Shown here piece after piece: positions 1 through 7,177 of a DNA stretch of 64,000 bases. The stretch is from contig NZ_LAYQ01000008.1 of the NCBI RefSeq assembly GCF_000988205.1, positions 1 through 64,000 of the forward strand, read 5' to 3'. Numbering within the stretch: the first letter of the stretch is position 1; every line of letters starts with the position of its first letter. The notes beneath the pieces are model-generated. The model was not told the DNA's origin. It saw only the letters and a list, made by a program, of their open reading frames with translations, and did not search any database. Source of the stretch: Corynebacterium minutissimum. Its GTDB lineage: Bacteria > Actinomycetota > Actinomycetes > Mycobacteriales > Mycobacteriaceae. The position numbers and the translations under genes were made by a program.

Positions 1-203
1 CGCTCAGAATCGGTTGTCGCCTGAGCCTCATCGCGCAAGGTCTTCGTGCGGGCACGCTTGCCGGTGCCGTACTGCTTAAGCCACGAATAAAGTGAGGAAC
101 GATTGACTCCAAGCTCTGCTGAAGCCGCGTGAAGTGAGAGGTCCTCATTGTTTTCGTAGAGGGCCACAGCATCACGTTTGAACTGTTCGGAGTACCTAGG
201 CAT
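1..203 (-). CDS. IS3-family transposase OrfA, partial
   Basis: Read leftward from an ATG at 203, the product starts MPRYSEQFKRDAVALYEN and contains a helix-turn-helix (AASAELGVNRSSLYSWLKQY, about residues 27-46). This is the DNA-binding N-terminal half typical of IS3-family OrfA, which recognises the element's terminal repeats. The frame stays open to the window edge, so the C-terminal leucine zipper and the DDE-bearing OrfB are not visible. The start is supported by the homology of the first residues and by the short leader to the inverted repeat. The family call is firm; the subgroup cannot be set without the rest. Confidence 0.8.
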   Translation of the reverse strand, partial: MPRYSEQFKRDAVALYENNEDLSLHAASAELGVNRSSLYSWLKQYGTGKRARTKTLRDEAQATTDSE

Positions 204-276
204 GGTGGTAGATTACCTTTCTTCCCAGCCCAACCGGGCTGGATATCAGGTGTCTACCAAACAGGGGTCAGGTCCA
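1..276 (-). mobile_element. IS3-family insertion sequence, one end
   Basis: This is the terminal part of an insertion sequence that continues beyond the left edge of the window. It holds the start of an IS3-type orfA read leftward, and it ends at about 276, where the minus strand begins TGGACCTGACCCC. This matches the usual TG start of IS3-family termini. The opposite end and the target-site duplication are outside the window. The element abuts the 3' side of the prophage terminase large-subunit gene, whose stop codon lies 16 bases beyond the IS end, so terL itself is not cut. Confidence 0.75.
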
Positions 277-291
277 CACTCTTATCCAACA

Positions 292-1758
292 TCACCAAAA
301 CCAACTTTCACCAACCGACTCCAGCTGCCGCACCTCACGACCAACCAGATACTCAAAATGACTCACACCAAGACTAACCGCCTTCAACGGCGTCATATCA
401 GCCAAATCAGAATTACGATCAAACACCCACAAATCACCAGCACGCTTCGCCACACCCGACAACGCCGCATGATCCAACACCTTCTGCCCCACATGCACAA
501 ACCGGCCAGCAATCACCTTCTCCTTAAACGCACCATCCGCCTGCGCCACCTGCCGCAAACCCAAAGCCTTCACCTCAACACCAGCCTCAGACAACGACCC
601 CAACCACTGACCAGCCGGCCCCGACGCATCCAACACAACCCCCAACACATCCCACCGCTCCACAAGACGCGACACAGCCGCAACCAAATCCGGCCCCACC
701 TCATCATTCCAAACCACCTCAGACTGAAACCGACCATCCGCAGTAACACCCGTCACCACCACAGACGCCCGGCGCGCCGCAGACACATCCACCGACACCA
801 CAATCCGATCCCCCTCAATCACCGACGACTCCACCAAACCACGCCGCCACTTCGCCTCCGGCAACTCAGAATTAGACGCATGCATCTCCCACACACCAAG
901 ATGCTCACGCGCAAAACCAGCCAGATTCTCCCCAGCCTTCGACGTCTTAAAACGCCGCGACAAAAAATCCCACGACATCAAATAACCCGCAGACGGATTC
1001 GCCTTCGCCCACTCACGAGGATCACCCGGATCAAAATCCGACTCATCCACCGACCACTCAAAATAAGCCAACGACTCCGCATCACCCTCCAACGCACGCT
1101 TACGCAAAGCCGCCAAATGATGCGAATACGCAAACCCAGCCGACGACGCCCACAACGTCTGCGCATTCGGAACCGCACCCATCGTTGGTTCCATCGCATC
1201 CACCATCTCCCGAGACACAGCAAACGCCTCATCCATCACCAGAAGATCAGCCGTGAAACCACGACCCGAACCAGACGAACGCGCCAAAAACTGAATCGCA
1301 CGAGGCGACGGCTCACCACGACGAGACGGCTTCCAATACACACCAGGATCCATGTTGCCCGTCTTAATATCCACCATCGACGCCAAATCAGGATTACGAG
1401 CAATCACACCCTGGAGCTTCACCAAGCCCTCCTTCGCAGACTTAAACTCATGCGCGGTATGCACAATCTTCTTCTCACGAAGCATGAACAAACCAAACAG
1501 CTCACGAGCAATAATGATCTCGCCCTTACCATTCTGACGAGGCACAACAAGACCAACATCAGGTGCCGCCCACTTACCATCGCCACGCATATTCAACATC
1601 CGCGACAACACATACTCCTGCCACGGCAACAGTGTCATGCCAGCAACCTCACGCACCCACGACACCGCGTCATCACCCACAGACGACGCAAACAACGGGT
1701 GCACCTCCACACGCGGAGTCTGCACACCCGTATCCGGCACAATCAAAGAAGCAGTCAT
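292..1758 (-). CDS. terL: Phage terminase large subunit
   Basis: The 488-residue product is the DNA-packaging motor, which cuts concatemeric phage DNA and drives it into the prohead. A Walker A-like motif VPRQNGKGE lies near residues 72-80 and a Walker B motif LLVMDEA near 172-178; both fit the Terminase_1 ATPase domain. The C-terminal half has the nuclease-like start IVVSVDVSAARR with its acidic residue. The length is normal for HK97-type terminases, so the gene appears complete. Its ATG overlaps the TGA of terS (ATGA), showing translational coupling. The IS ends 16 bases after the stop codon, separating this gene from any portal gene. Confidence 0.9.
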   Translation of the reverse strand: MTASLIVPDTGVQTPRVEVHPLFASSVGDDAVSWVREVAGMTLLPWQEYVLSRMLNMRGDGKWAAPDVGLVVPRQNGKGEIIIARELFGLFMLREKKIVHTAHEFKSAKEGLVKLQGVIARNPDLASMVDIKTGNMDPGVYWKPSRRGEPSPRAIQFLARSSGSGRGFTADLLVMDEAFAVSREMVDAMEPTMGAVPNAQTLWASSAGFAYSHHLAALRKRALEGDAESLAYFEWSVDESDFDPGDPREWAKANPSAGYLMSWDFLSRRFKTSKAGENLAGFAREHLGVWEMHASNSELPEAKWRRGLVESSVIEGDRIVVSVDVSAARRASVVVTGVTADGRFQSEVVWNDEVGPDLVAAVSRLVERWDVLGVVLDASGPAGQWLGSLSEAGVEVKALGLRQVAQADGAFKEKVIAGRFVHVGQKVLDHAALSGVAKRAGDLWVFDRNSDLADMTPLKAVSLGVSHFEYLVGREVRQLESVGESWFW

Positions 1759-2111
1759 CGGCCCAAGATCCCCTTCTTCTCAGCCCACGCATCCCACTTC
1801 GACACCTCAGCCACCGCAGCACCCGCCGGCAACTCCATCAACCCCAAATCCTTCAACACCTGCCGCAGGGCCAGAAACTGCTGCCGAAACTCAGACAACA
1901 ACGGATTCGCAACCGGCGACCCCAAGTCATCCGTCTGCACCAAATCCCCCGCAAACTCCGACGCAAACGCATCCAAATTGTCCGCAATACGCGCACAATT
2001 ATGAATCAACGTCATATGAACCGGCCCCAGCTCCCGCTCAAAGACCAACTCATTCCACACATCGCGGCCCGTGAGTCCAAGGTCAGCGGGCGGCTCCAAG
2101 TTCATACCCAT
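1755..2111 (-). CDS. terS: Phage terminase small subunit (P27-like)
   Basis: The product of about 118 residues precedes and overlaps terL, the usual place of the small subunit that recognises the packaging site. It contains the pattern DLGLTGRDVWNELVFERELG followed by helical regions, resembling P27-family small terminases. The frame is open much further upstream (to 2348), but that extension is hydrophobic and low-complexity and looks unlike the family. I therefore start at the ATG at 2109-2111; another ATG lies two codons later. No strong ribosome site decides between them. The family call rests on position plus a weak motif match. Confidence 0.65.
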   Translation of the reverse strand: MGMNLEPPADLGLTGRDVWNELVFERELGPVHMTLIHNCARIADNLDAFASEFAGDLVQTDDLGSPVANPLLSEFRQQFLALRQVLKDLGLMELPAGAAVAEVSKWDAWAEKKGILGR

Positions 2112-2709
2112 ACAGACAGCATAGCCCCACACGGCAACGCCACCAGCACCACGAGCCGCCGCAAGACCCAGCCGGCCAGCACGCAAACCCACCGCAAACA
2201 CCCAGCACAAGGCGAAAACGTAAAGGGAAACGCGGAAAACTTCAAAGACTTTCACGAGCCAACGCTCGAACTCAATTTCGCCTGGGGAGAAAATCGGCCG
2301 TTGGCGTGGGCGTCTCCCGTGTGTGCTGGTTGGGGGGTCGCCCCCCACTCCTTCGTCGTTGGGGCTGTGACCTGCGGGTTTGTGGTTGTTGCTGGTTGTG
2401 GCTGGTTTTTGGTGTGTGTCCTGGCGTTGGTGTTTTTGGGTATGGCGGTGTTGTGAGCTGGGGTTTTTCGTTTTTGTGTTCGATTTGGTTTGTGGGTGTT
2501 TGGGGTGTTTCCTGCGTTGCGCCGGTTTGGGGTGTTTGTGCTGGTCATGGTGCCTTTTTGTTGCTTTTTTGCACCTTATATATTGCGTGCGCGGACGCGT
2601 ATCGGGGACGCGTGCCCTGATTGGGGCGTGTTAGCTTTTAGTTGTTCCGTTCAACGGCCCGCCGCCCGGCGGTAGCCGCTCCACTACCTACTACTGATTG
2701 GAGACTGTC
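2112..2709. other. Gene-poor gap between terS and the plus-strand island
   Basis: About 600 bases without a convincing gene separate the divergent terS gene and the plus-strand island. From 2290 to about 2560 the plus strand is very rich in G and T, the reverse of the strand bias in terS/terL. Open frames here give tryptophan- and cysteine-rich, or threonine- and asparagine-rich, translations that match nothing I know. At 2641-2676 there are two small hairpins (GTTG/CAAC and CCGCC/GGCGG) and then a CTACCTACTACTG leader, resembling a degraded copy of the repeated element found further right. The promoter of the island probably lies in this gap. Confidence 0.5.
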
Positions 2710-2991
2710 ATGCACGTTAATGATCTTTCCCCCGTTGAGTTGTCCCGCTTGATCCAGCGCCGGTTGTTTGGGCCGCGCCGTATGTCTGTCAGCGGTGGTG
2801 AGATTGACATTGTCATTAATGAATGTGAGCGCCTAACGATCCCGTGCCCATCTTTCGAGATTGACGAAGTTCGCAGGATTCTAGCGGATTGGGGTTGGCA
2901 CGATATGGGCGATCTTTTTGAGCATGAGATCGCGGGGGTGCACTGCGTTCTGGGCACTGTGCTGTACGCGTCCCCCACGCGTGGATTCTAG
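2710..2991 (+). CDS. Hypothetical prophage island protein, 93 aa
   Basis: This is the first gene of the plus-strand island. I start it at the ATG at 2710, which has GGAG ten bases upstream; a TTG four codons earlier overlaps that ribosome site and is unlikely. The product begins MHVNDLSPVELSRLIQRRLF and looks small, soluble and mixed alpha/beta, with no signal peptide, membrane segment or motif I recognise. The gene is followed by the first repeated two-hairpin element. It is probably real because of the good ribosome site, the regular spacing and the shared intergenic design with its neighbours. I cannot suggest a function. Confidence 0.65.
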   Translation: MHVNDLSPVELSRLIQRRLFGPRRMSVSGGEIDIVINECERLTIPCPSFEIDEVRRILADWGWHDMGDLFEHEIAGVHCVLGTVLYASPTRGF

Positions 2992-3005
2992 ACCGCCCGG
3001 TCTAG

Positions 3006-3069
3006 CCCGTGCCGCCAGGGCACGGGGCGCGCCTAATGTATCCCGCCCGCGCGGGGTGCGTTAAGGGGC
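3006..3069 (+). repeat. Two-hairpin intergenic element, copy A
   Basis: This is copy A of a 62-64 nt element found four times in the island. Hairpin 1 pairs CCCGTGCC (3006-3013) with GGCACGGG (3019-3026). Hairpin 2 begins GCCTAATGTATCCCGC (3031-3046) and closes with GCGGGGTGCGTTA, ending AGGGGC at 3069. Its stem uses several G-U pairs. No U-run follows, so it does not look like a standard terminator. It sits between the first two island genes and is followed by a G-poor CTACC leader. Confidence 0.75.
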
Positions 3070-3116
3070 GTTACTAGCCCACCTGCCTACCTACTACCCG
3101 ATCGGAGGATCGAACT

Positions 3117-3299
3117 ATGCCCGTTGTTGAATTCATCTCGCAATTTGGAATTGAGACCATCGCCGCCGCTATTGAAGAGATCATGATCGCCGCTCATGGT
3201 GGCGATTGGGGTTACGGCGCACTCGCTACCGTTATGGGCGGCGACCTTGAGGGCGCGCGCGCCGTAGTGAATCTGGCTGCTGCTGTGTTTGGCCACTAG
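3117..3299 (+). CDS. Hypothetical prophage island protein, 60 aa
   Basis: This small gene has a strong ribosome site (GGAGG eleven bases before the ATG) behind a CTACCTACTACCC leader. The product, MPVVEFISQFGIETIAAAIE onward, is short and rich in Ala and Gly and could form two amphipathic or weakly hydrophobic helices. No known motif is visible. It lies between repeat copies A and B, in the same orientation as its neighbours. It could be a small regulator or a membrane-active peptide, but nothing in the sequence decides this. Confidence 0.6.
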   Translation: MPVVEFISQFGIETIAAAIEEIMIAAHGGDWGYGALATVMGGDLEGARAVVNLAAAVFGH

Positions 3300-3314
3300 G
3301 TCTAACGGGTTGCA

Positions 3315-3376
3315 CCCGGCCGCGCCAGGCCGGGGCGTGCCTAGTGCGTCCCGCGTTAGCGGGGTGCGCTAGGGGC
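3315..3376 (+). repeat. Two-hairpin intergenic element, copy B
   Basis: This is copy B, 62 nt. Hairpin 1 pairs CCCGGCC (3315-3321) with GGCCGGG (3328-3334). Hairpin 2 runs from GCCTAGTGCGTCCCGC (3339) over a GTTA loop to GCGGGGTGCGCTAGGGGC (3376). Compared with copy A, the stem bases of hairpin 1 differ while pairing is kept. It is followed by the longest CTAC tract of the island (3389-3414). Confidence 0.8.
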
Positions 3377-3423
3377 GTAAGAATTGCCCACCTACCTACC
3401 TACCTACCTACCCAGGAGACTGC

Positions 3424-4330
3424 TATGACTACCGTTGATTTTCGTGACTACGTGTGCCAGGAATGCGCACAGACCGTAACGCACGGGCTTGAAACTACCG
3501 TTGACTTTTATCTGCATGACATGGAATTGGTCGCCGCCGTTGACCGCGCGATCGAGGCCATGCCAGCGACTACCCGCGTGGACTACAGCGCCACCGCTGA
3601 CAACACTGTCAACGCGCTAGGGGTTGCCACGTTCCCGTGCCACGTGTGCGGCGACTCCGCTCCAGGGGAGCGTTACGCGTTGACCGTTGACCGCGTAGAT
3701 GTTGAGTTGCCAGATACGTTTGTGCGCGTGCCCCGTGAGTGGATACGGGATGCGCGTGGCAAAGCACTTGGCCCTATGTGCCAAGACGGTTTGGGGGACG
3801 TGGTGATCGCTGCTGAGGATCTGGAAACTGTTATTCCCGTGGTGACAGGGTGGATCACCCCGGGTAAGTACGCGACTTACACCGATCGGTTCAACGATGC
3901 AGCGGGGCGTACTACGGATCGCGCCGCCGCGCTCATGGCAGAGTTGCCGTGCACCGTGACTGTGGCCGGGTGGATCGCGGGGGAGCGTCCCCAACTGGGT
4001 GCGACTACCCCACCTAAGGATCTGGAATTGCCAGGGGCGCGCCATGAGGCGAAGCGCGCGAAGCTACCACAGACTAGCGGCGCTGACTCCGCTGAGGTTG
4101 TGAGCGTGCTAGTGCGCGGTGTGCATGGCGTGGAAGATTGTGAGCTAGTCGCCGCGCTGTCCAAGTTTGAACATCACGTACCGGTCACGTGCGGGTGGCT
4201 GCGTATGGATGCGGGGCGTAACACGTGGCACTCGCAACTCAACGCCACCGGGGGCAAGAAGTTCGCCCGCGCTATCAAAAAGCTAATCGCCACTGGTGAG
4301 TTTGAAACCCGTGCACTAGCCACCGTTTAG
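3424..4330 (+). CDS. Hypothetical protein with N-terminal Cys pairs, 302 aa
   Basis: I start this gene at the ATG at 3424, preceded by AGGAGACTGCT; an upstream in-frame ATG lies inside repeat copy B and has no ribosome site. The N-terminal third has CQEC (about residues 11-14) and CHVCG (about residues 63-67), a spacing that could bind zinc. Downstream lies an all-polar region ending in a basic segment (KKFARAIKKLIATGEF). No family is recognised. It is the largest gene of the island and is followed by repeat copy C. A DNA- or RNA-binding role would be a guess from the cysteine pairs and basic tail only. Confidence 0.65.
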
Positions 4331-4337
4331 CCCGCCG

Positions 4338-4399
4338 CCCCGGTTGCCGCCGGGGGTGCGCCTAGTGCCTACGCGCCGCCGCGCGTGGGTGCCAGGGGC
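4338..4399 (+). repeat. Two-hairpin intergenic element, copy C
   Basis: This is copy C, 62 nt and the most diverged. Hairpin 1 pairs CCCCGG (4338-4343) with CCGGGG (4350-4355). Hairpin 2 starts GCCTAGTGCCTACGCGC (4360) and closes with GCGCGTGGGTGCCAGGGGC (4399). In place of the CCCGC/GCGGG core of the other copies it has ACGCGC/GCGCGT, a compensated change of several pairs. It begins only seven bases after the upstream stop codon. Confidence 0.75.
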
Positions 4400-4445
4400 A
4401 ACCCCGCCCAACATCTACCCGCCTACCTACTGATTGGAAACTTTT

Positions 4446-4862
4446 ATGTCCGCCGTTGATTACGTCGTGAAATACGACATGATCCCCACCGATACGCTGC
4501 ACAAAATTGTGGAAGCTGAGGCTAAGAAGTACCGCCCCGCCACCGGTCGCCCGTACAGCCAAGAGTCTATGCGCCGCCGTAATGAGTCGCTTGGACAGTT
4601 CTATTTCTCACCGGATACCGTGCGTTTCTTTAACTCACGCGTGAACACGATTCTCAACACGGGCGTGTTTGTTGAGGGTGTTACCTCACCGACGGGCCGT
4701 GAGTACCAGGTGATGTGGATCAGCCCGTGCGGTTCCGTGCACCGACTGACTGAATACGTGTTTGCGACTATGCGCACCGCTGACAGGGTTGCCAGCGCGT
4801 TCAATAAAGAGATCGCTAACGCTGGGGTTGTGCCCCGTGAGTACACGATGCGCTGCGACTAA
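4446..4862 (+). CDS. Hypothetical prophage island protein, 138 aa
   Basis: I start at the ATG at 4446, behind TTGGAAACTTTT; an in-frame TTG four codons earlier overlaps the ribosome site. The product begins MSAVDYVVKYDMIPTDTLHK. A basic stretch near residues 28-45 (PATGRPYSQESMRRR) precedes a region with strand-like alternation. No motif or homologous family is recognised, and no signal or membrane segment is seen. The gene sits between repeat copies C and D. Confidence 0.6.
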   Translation: MSAVDYVVKYDMIPTDTLHKIVEAEAKKYRPATGRPYSQESMRRRNESLGQFYFSPDTVRFFNSRVNTILNTGVFVEGVTSPTGREYQVMWISPCGSVHRLTEYVFATMRTADRVASAFNKEIANAGVVPREYTMRCD

Positions 4863-4871
4863 TCACCGCTG

Positions 4872-4933
4872 CCCGCGCTGCCAGGCGCGGGGTGTGCCTA
4901 GTGTGTCCCGCCTATCGGGGCACATTGAGGGGC
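4872..4933 (+). repeat. Two-hairpin intergenic element, copy D
   Basis: This is copy D, 62 nt. Hairpin 1 pairs CCCGCGC (4872-4878) with GCGCGGG (4885-4891). Hairpin 2 starts GCCTAGTGTGTCCCG (4896) and closes with CGGGGCACATTGAGGGGC (4933). AGTGTG pairs with CACATT using one G-U, where copy B pairs TAGTGCG with TGCGCTA. These differences support selection on the structure. Confidence 0.8.
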
Positions 4934-4974
4934 AACCCGCCCGATACCCACCTATCTACCGAAGAGGATTCACT

Positions 4975-5265
4975 ATGTTGTTCGCCCGCTTTATCGCCGG
5001 TTACATGCGCCAGATCCGTTCCGTTGACGTGTTCTGTGAGGTGCAAGCACTATGTGCCACCGAACCTAAGATCACCGCGCTGATTGAGGCCATTAACGTG
5101 CCCGCTGACATGGCTCAGCTGTTTGGCCAAGACGTTGCCGACGTGATGAACGGTGACGCCACGCCCGCCGATCTGTTTGACACGTACGGCTGGGACGCCC
5201 CTAACCGTGAGCACGCGATCGAGCTTGTGGCCAACGTCGCCACCACGATCCGATTGAACCGCTAG
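4975..5265 (+). CDS. Hypothetical prophage island protein, 96 aa
   Basis: I start at the ATG at 4975, preceded by AGAGGATTCACT. The open frame extends much further upstream, but that part crosses repeat copy D. The product, MLFARFIAGYMRQIRSVDVF onward, is acidic and probably helical with no recognisable domain. It follows copy D; the gap to the next gene lacks a repeat element but keeps the CTACCTACCTACTAC leader. Confidence 0.6.
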   Translation: MLFARFIAGYMRQIRSVDVFCEVQALCATEPKITALIEAINVPADMAQLFGQDVADVMNGDATPADLFDTYGWDAPNREHAIELVANVATTIRLNR

Positions 5266-5307
5266 CCCACCGCCCTACCTACCTACTACACCGAAAGACG
5301 TAACACT

Positions 5308-5643
5308 ATGCTTTCCCGCCCCTCCGAGTACCACGATCACCTGTACTCAACTATCCGATCTTTGGCAGATGAATTTAACGCCTTGGACGGCTTTCCACAG
5401 ATTGATAAAGCTGTCCGCGATCTTGTAGCTAACGCTGTAGATATTGACGTGATTTGCAAGATGGACGGCTTCCATGTTGGTGAACATGTTTACTTGCAAT
5501 TCCAGCCGATCGTCTACCTAGATACGACTGTCAATCTGCTGCGTGTTGACGCCTCCGGGTTTAGTCGTGCTGTCCCGGTTGATGACTTTTTTTGCACCGC
5601 TGTACATGAGCATGTTTCTGACCTTGTGCCGCGACGTGTTTAG
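5308..5643 (+). CDS. Hypothetical prophage island protein, 111 aa
   Basis: The ATG at 5308 follows a CTACCTACCTACTACACCGAAAG leader with a weak ribosome site (GAAAG). The product starts MLSRPSEYHDHLYSTIRSLA and looks like a soluble alpha/beta protein with no signal or membrane segment. Codon use is more AT-rich than in the preceding genes, suggesting a different origin within the island. No family is recognised. Confidence 0.6.
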   Translation: MLSRPSEYHDHLYSTIRSLADEFNALDGFPQIDKAVRDLVANAVDIDVICKMDGFHVGEHVYLQFQPIVYLDTTVNLLRVDASGFSRAVPVDDFFCTAVHEHVSDLVPRRV

Positions 5644-5683
5644 CCCACCGCCCACTAACCCCCACCGAAAGAGAGAAAGACTC

Positions 5684-6190
5684 ATGGAGATTTTACAGAT
5701 TCCTGCGCACCCTGCGCTGCTATTGTCTGTAGCCCACAATGATGCGATCACGCTTACTGCGCTGGAAGACTTGCTGATTCGCACGATCAACCCGTGCATG
5801 TTCCGTGACTTGCAAGTTCGGCTTGATGATGAATGTGAGGATCTTGCACCGGATGACGCGTTGCGTCACCGCGTAGCCACGATCCTGCGTCACTTTAATG
5901 CCGCGATTGATATGAACGTGGACAGGGTGAGCCTTGCTGAGTTTAAGGCCCGTGAGTATGCCATGGAGATCGGGGTGCGCGCCGTGCGCCTGTACGACTT
6001 TGACGATGATGGTAACTCTTACCCGTTTGTGGCGTATGAGCTGCCCCAGGGCTTGCGCAGGTTGGCCGATCCTGCGTACACGTGGACCGCGAAGGACACA
6101 GAGCACATGGAGACGTTCATGCGCGATCGAGGTTGGTGTGTGCATGGTGTGGGCACCCGCGATCCCCAGGTGCACGTGCGTGAGGTGTAG
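5684..6190 (+). CDS. Hypothetical prophage island protein, 168 aa
   Basis: I start at the ATG at 5684, behind GAGAGAAAGA; the in-frame upstream extension overlaps the previous gene and lacks a ribosome site. The product, MEILQIPAHPALLLSVAHND onward, is acidic with many aspartates and may bind a partner protein. No motif is recognised. Its stop codon is nine bases before the ATG of the methyltransferase gene, so the two are likely co-transcribed and coupled. Confidence 0.6.
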   Translation: MEILQIPAHPALLLSVAHNDAITLTALEDLLIRTINPCMFRDLQVRLDDECEDLAPDDALRHRVATILRHFNAAIDMNVDRVSLAEFKAREYAMEIGVRAVRLYDFDDDGNSYPFVAYELPQGLRRLADPAYTWTAKDTEHMETFMRDRGWCVHGVGTRDPQVHVREV

Positions 6191-6199
6191 GTGGTGCAC

Positions 6200-6892
6200 A
6201 TGATTGAGCCGTTCTACCAGGACGAATCCGTAACCCTGTACAACACGGACGCCGCCACCCTACTAGCCGAACTGGCAGACAACACGGGTGTTGTTATCAC
6301 CGATCCACCCTATGACGCGCGTACGCACACGGGGGCGCGCAGCAACAACCGAAAGCGCGAGGACGGGATCAGCGAGTTCCCACCGATTGACCATGCGGAA
6401 CTCATGCGAATCCTTGCCGAGTGTGGGCGTGTGTCTGGCCGCTGGGTGGTGGCTAACCTTGCCTATTCCGCCGCGTTTGAGCTGGAGAAACAGCCGCCGG
6501 ACGGTTTGCGCATGATGCGGATCGGGGTATGGGTGAAGACCAATCCCACGCCTCAGCTCACCGGGGATCGCCCTGCCCAGGGCTGGGAGGCGATCGCCTA
6601 CATGCACCCGCGTGGGCGCGCGCGCTGGAATGGTGGCGGCAAGCACGGCAATTTTGTGTCCACTGCCGCGCGTGTGACCGCGCACCCGACTGAGAAGCCG
6701 GAGGGCATGGTGCGCCAGCTTGTTGAGTGGTTCACCGATCCGGGTGATGTGGTGGTGGACCCGTTCGCCGGCTCGGGTACTACGCTGGTCGCCGCGCGCG
6801 ATATGGGCCGGCGTGCTATCGGGTGCGAGGTTGACCCGAAGTACTGCCAGATGATTGTTGACCGTTTGTCACAACAAGTGATCCCTATTTAG
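6200..6892 (+). CDS. Phage DNA methyltransferase (N4/N6, beta class)
   Basis: The 230-residue product is a SAM-dependent amino-methyltransferase acting on DNA adenine or cytosine. The catalytic motif IV, DPPY, lies at residues 35-38, and the SAM-binding motif I, DPFAGSGTT, near 187-195. This order (IV before I) defines the beta class. HPTEKPEGMVRQLVEWF just before motif I is also typical of this family. I choose the ATG at 6200 with AGGTGG at 6189-6194; in-frame GTGs at 6191 and 6194 overlap that site. No restriction endonuclease lies nearby, so it is probably an orphan methylase that protects phage DNA from host restriction. Confidence 0.88.
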   Translation: MIEPFYQDESVTLYNTDAATLLAELADNTGVVITDPPYDARTHTGARSNNRKREDGISEFPPIDHAELMRILAECGRVSGRWVVANLAYSAAFELEKQPPDGLRMMRIGVWVKTNPTPQLTGDRPAQGWEAIAYMHPRGRARWNGGGKHGNFVSTAARVTAHPTEKPEGMVRQLVEWFTDPGDVVVDPFAGSGTTLVAARDMGRRAIGCEVDPKYCQMIVDRLSQQVIPI

Positions 6893-6950
6893 GCATTACC
6901 GGCCAATATAGGGTTGCGCTACGTATTTTTTTGAGCTTGGAGGTGTCCCA

Positions 6951-7136
6951 ATGGGGACGTTTGATTCATATGCGGTGTTTCTATCCGTATTGGTGTTTGC
7001 GATCGGGTTTCCCGTGTTACTGGTGGCGCAGATTGTGATTGCTTTTGGCTGGTGGTCGCCTGTGGTGTTGTTTGGTGTGGGGGTGTTCAGTGTGGCGTTG
7101 TGGAAACTGTCGGCATGTGTCGAACGTTTGCGCTAA
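6951..7136 (+). CDS. Small membrane protein, 61 aa
   Basis: The ATG at 6951 has an excellent ribosome site (GGAGGTG). The product has two hydrophobic stretches, about residues 7-31 (YAVFLSVLVFAIGFPVLLVA) and 36-52, with a short C-terminal tail ending VERLR. It is likely a two-helix inner-membrane peptide. Small membrane proteins of this kind are common in prophages, where they can serve in superinfection exclusion or lysis; nothing here chooses between these. Confidence 0.65.
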   Translation: MGTFDSYAVFLSVLVFAIGFPVLLVAQIVIAFGWWSPVVLFGVGVFSVALWKLSACVERLR

Positions 7137-7177
7137 TCTTTGTTCTGTAAATCTCCTAACCTACTAAGGATTTAACA

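Noticed and set aside
178..2004. Long plus-strand open frame of 608 codons opposite terL
   Set aside because: The translation is a Thr/His/Arg/Pro-rich shadow of the terminase genes, which are clearly coded on the other strand.
2252..2548. Minus-strand frame upstream of terS
   Set aside because: Thr/Asn/Pro-rich low-complexity product, no ribosome site, and it lies in a region of reversed strand bias.
2641..2676. Possible fifth copy of the two-hairpin element before the first island gene
   Set aside because: It has two hairpins and a CTACC leader but lacks the GCCTA...GGGGC frame and the 62-64 nt size, so it is not counted.
2991..4975. Integron attC-like gene cassettes
   Set aside because: The repeats lack the GTTRRRY/RYYYAAC core sites and no integron integrase is near; the RNA-structure reading fits better.
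6191..6199. GTG starts at 6191 and 6194 for the methyltransferase
   Set aside because: They overlap the AGGTGG ribosome site that properly serves the ATG at 6200.
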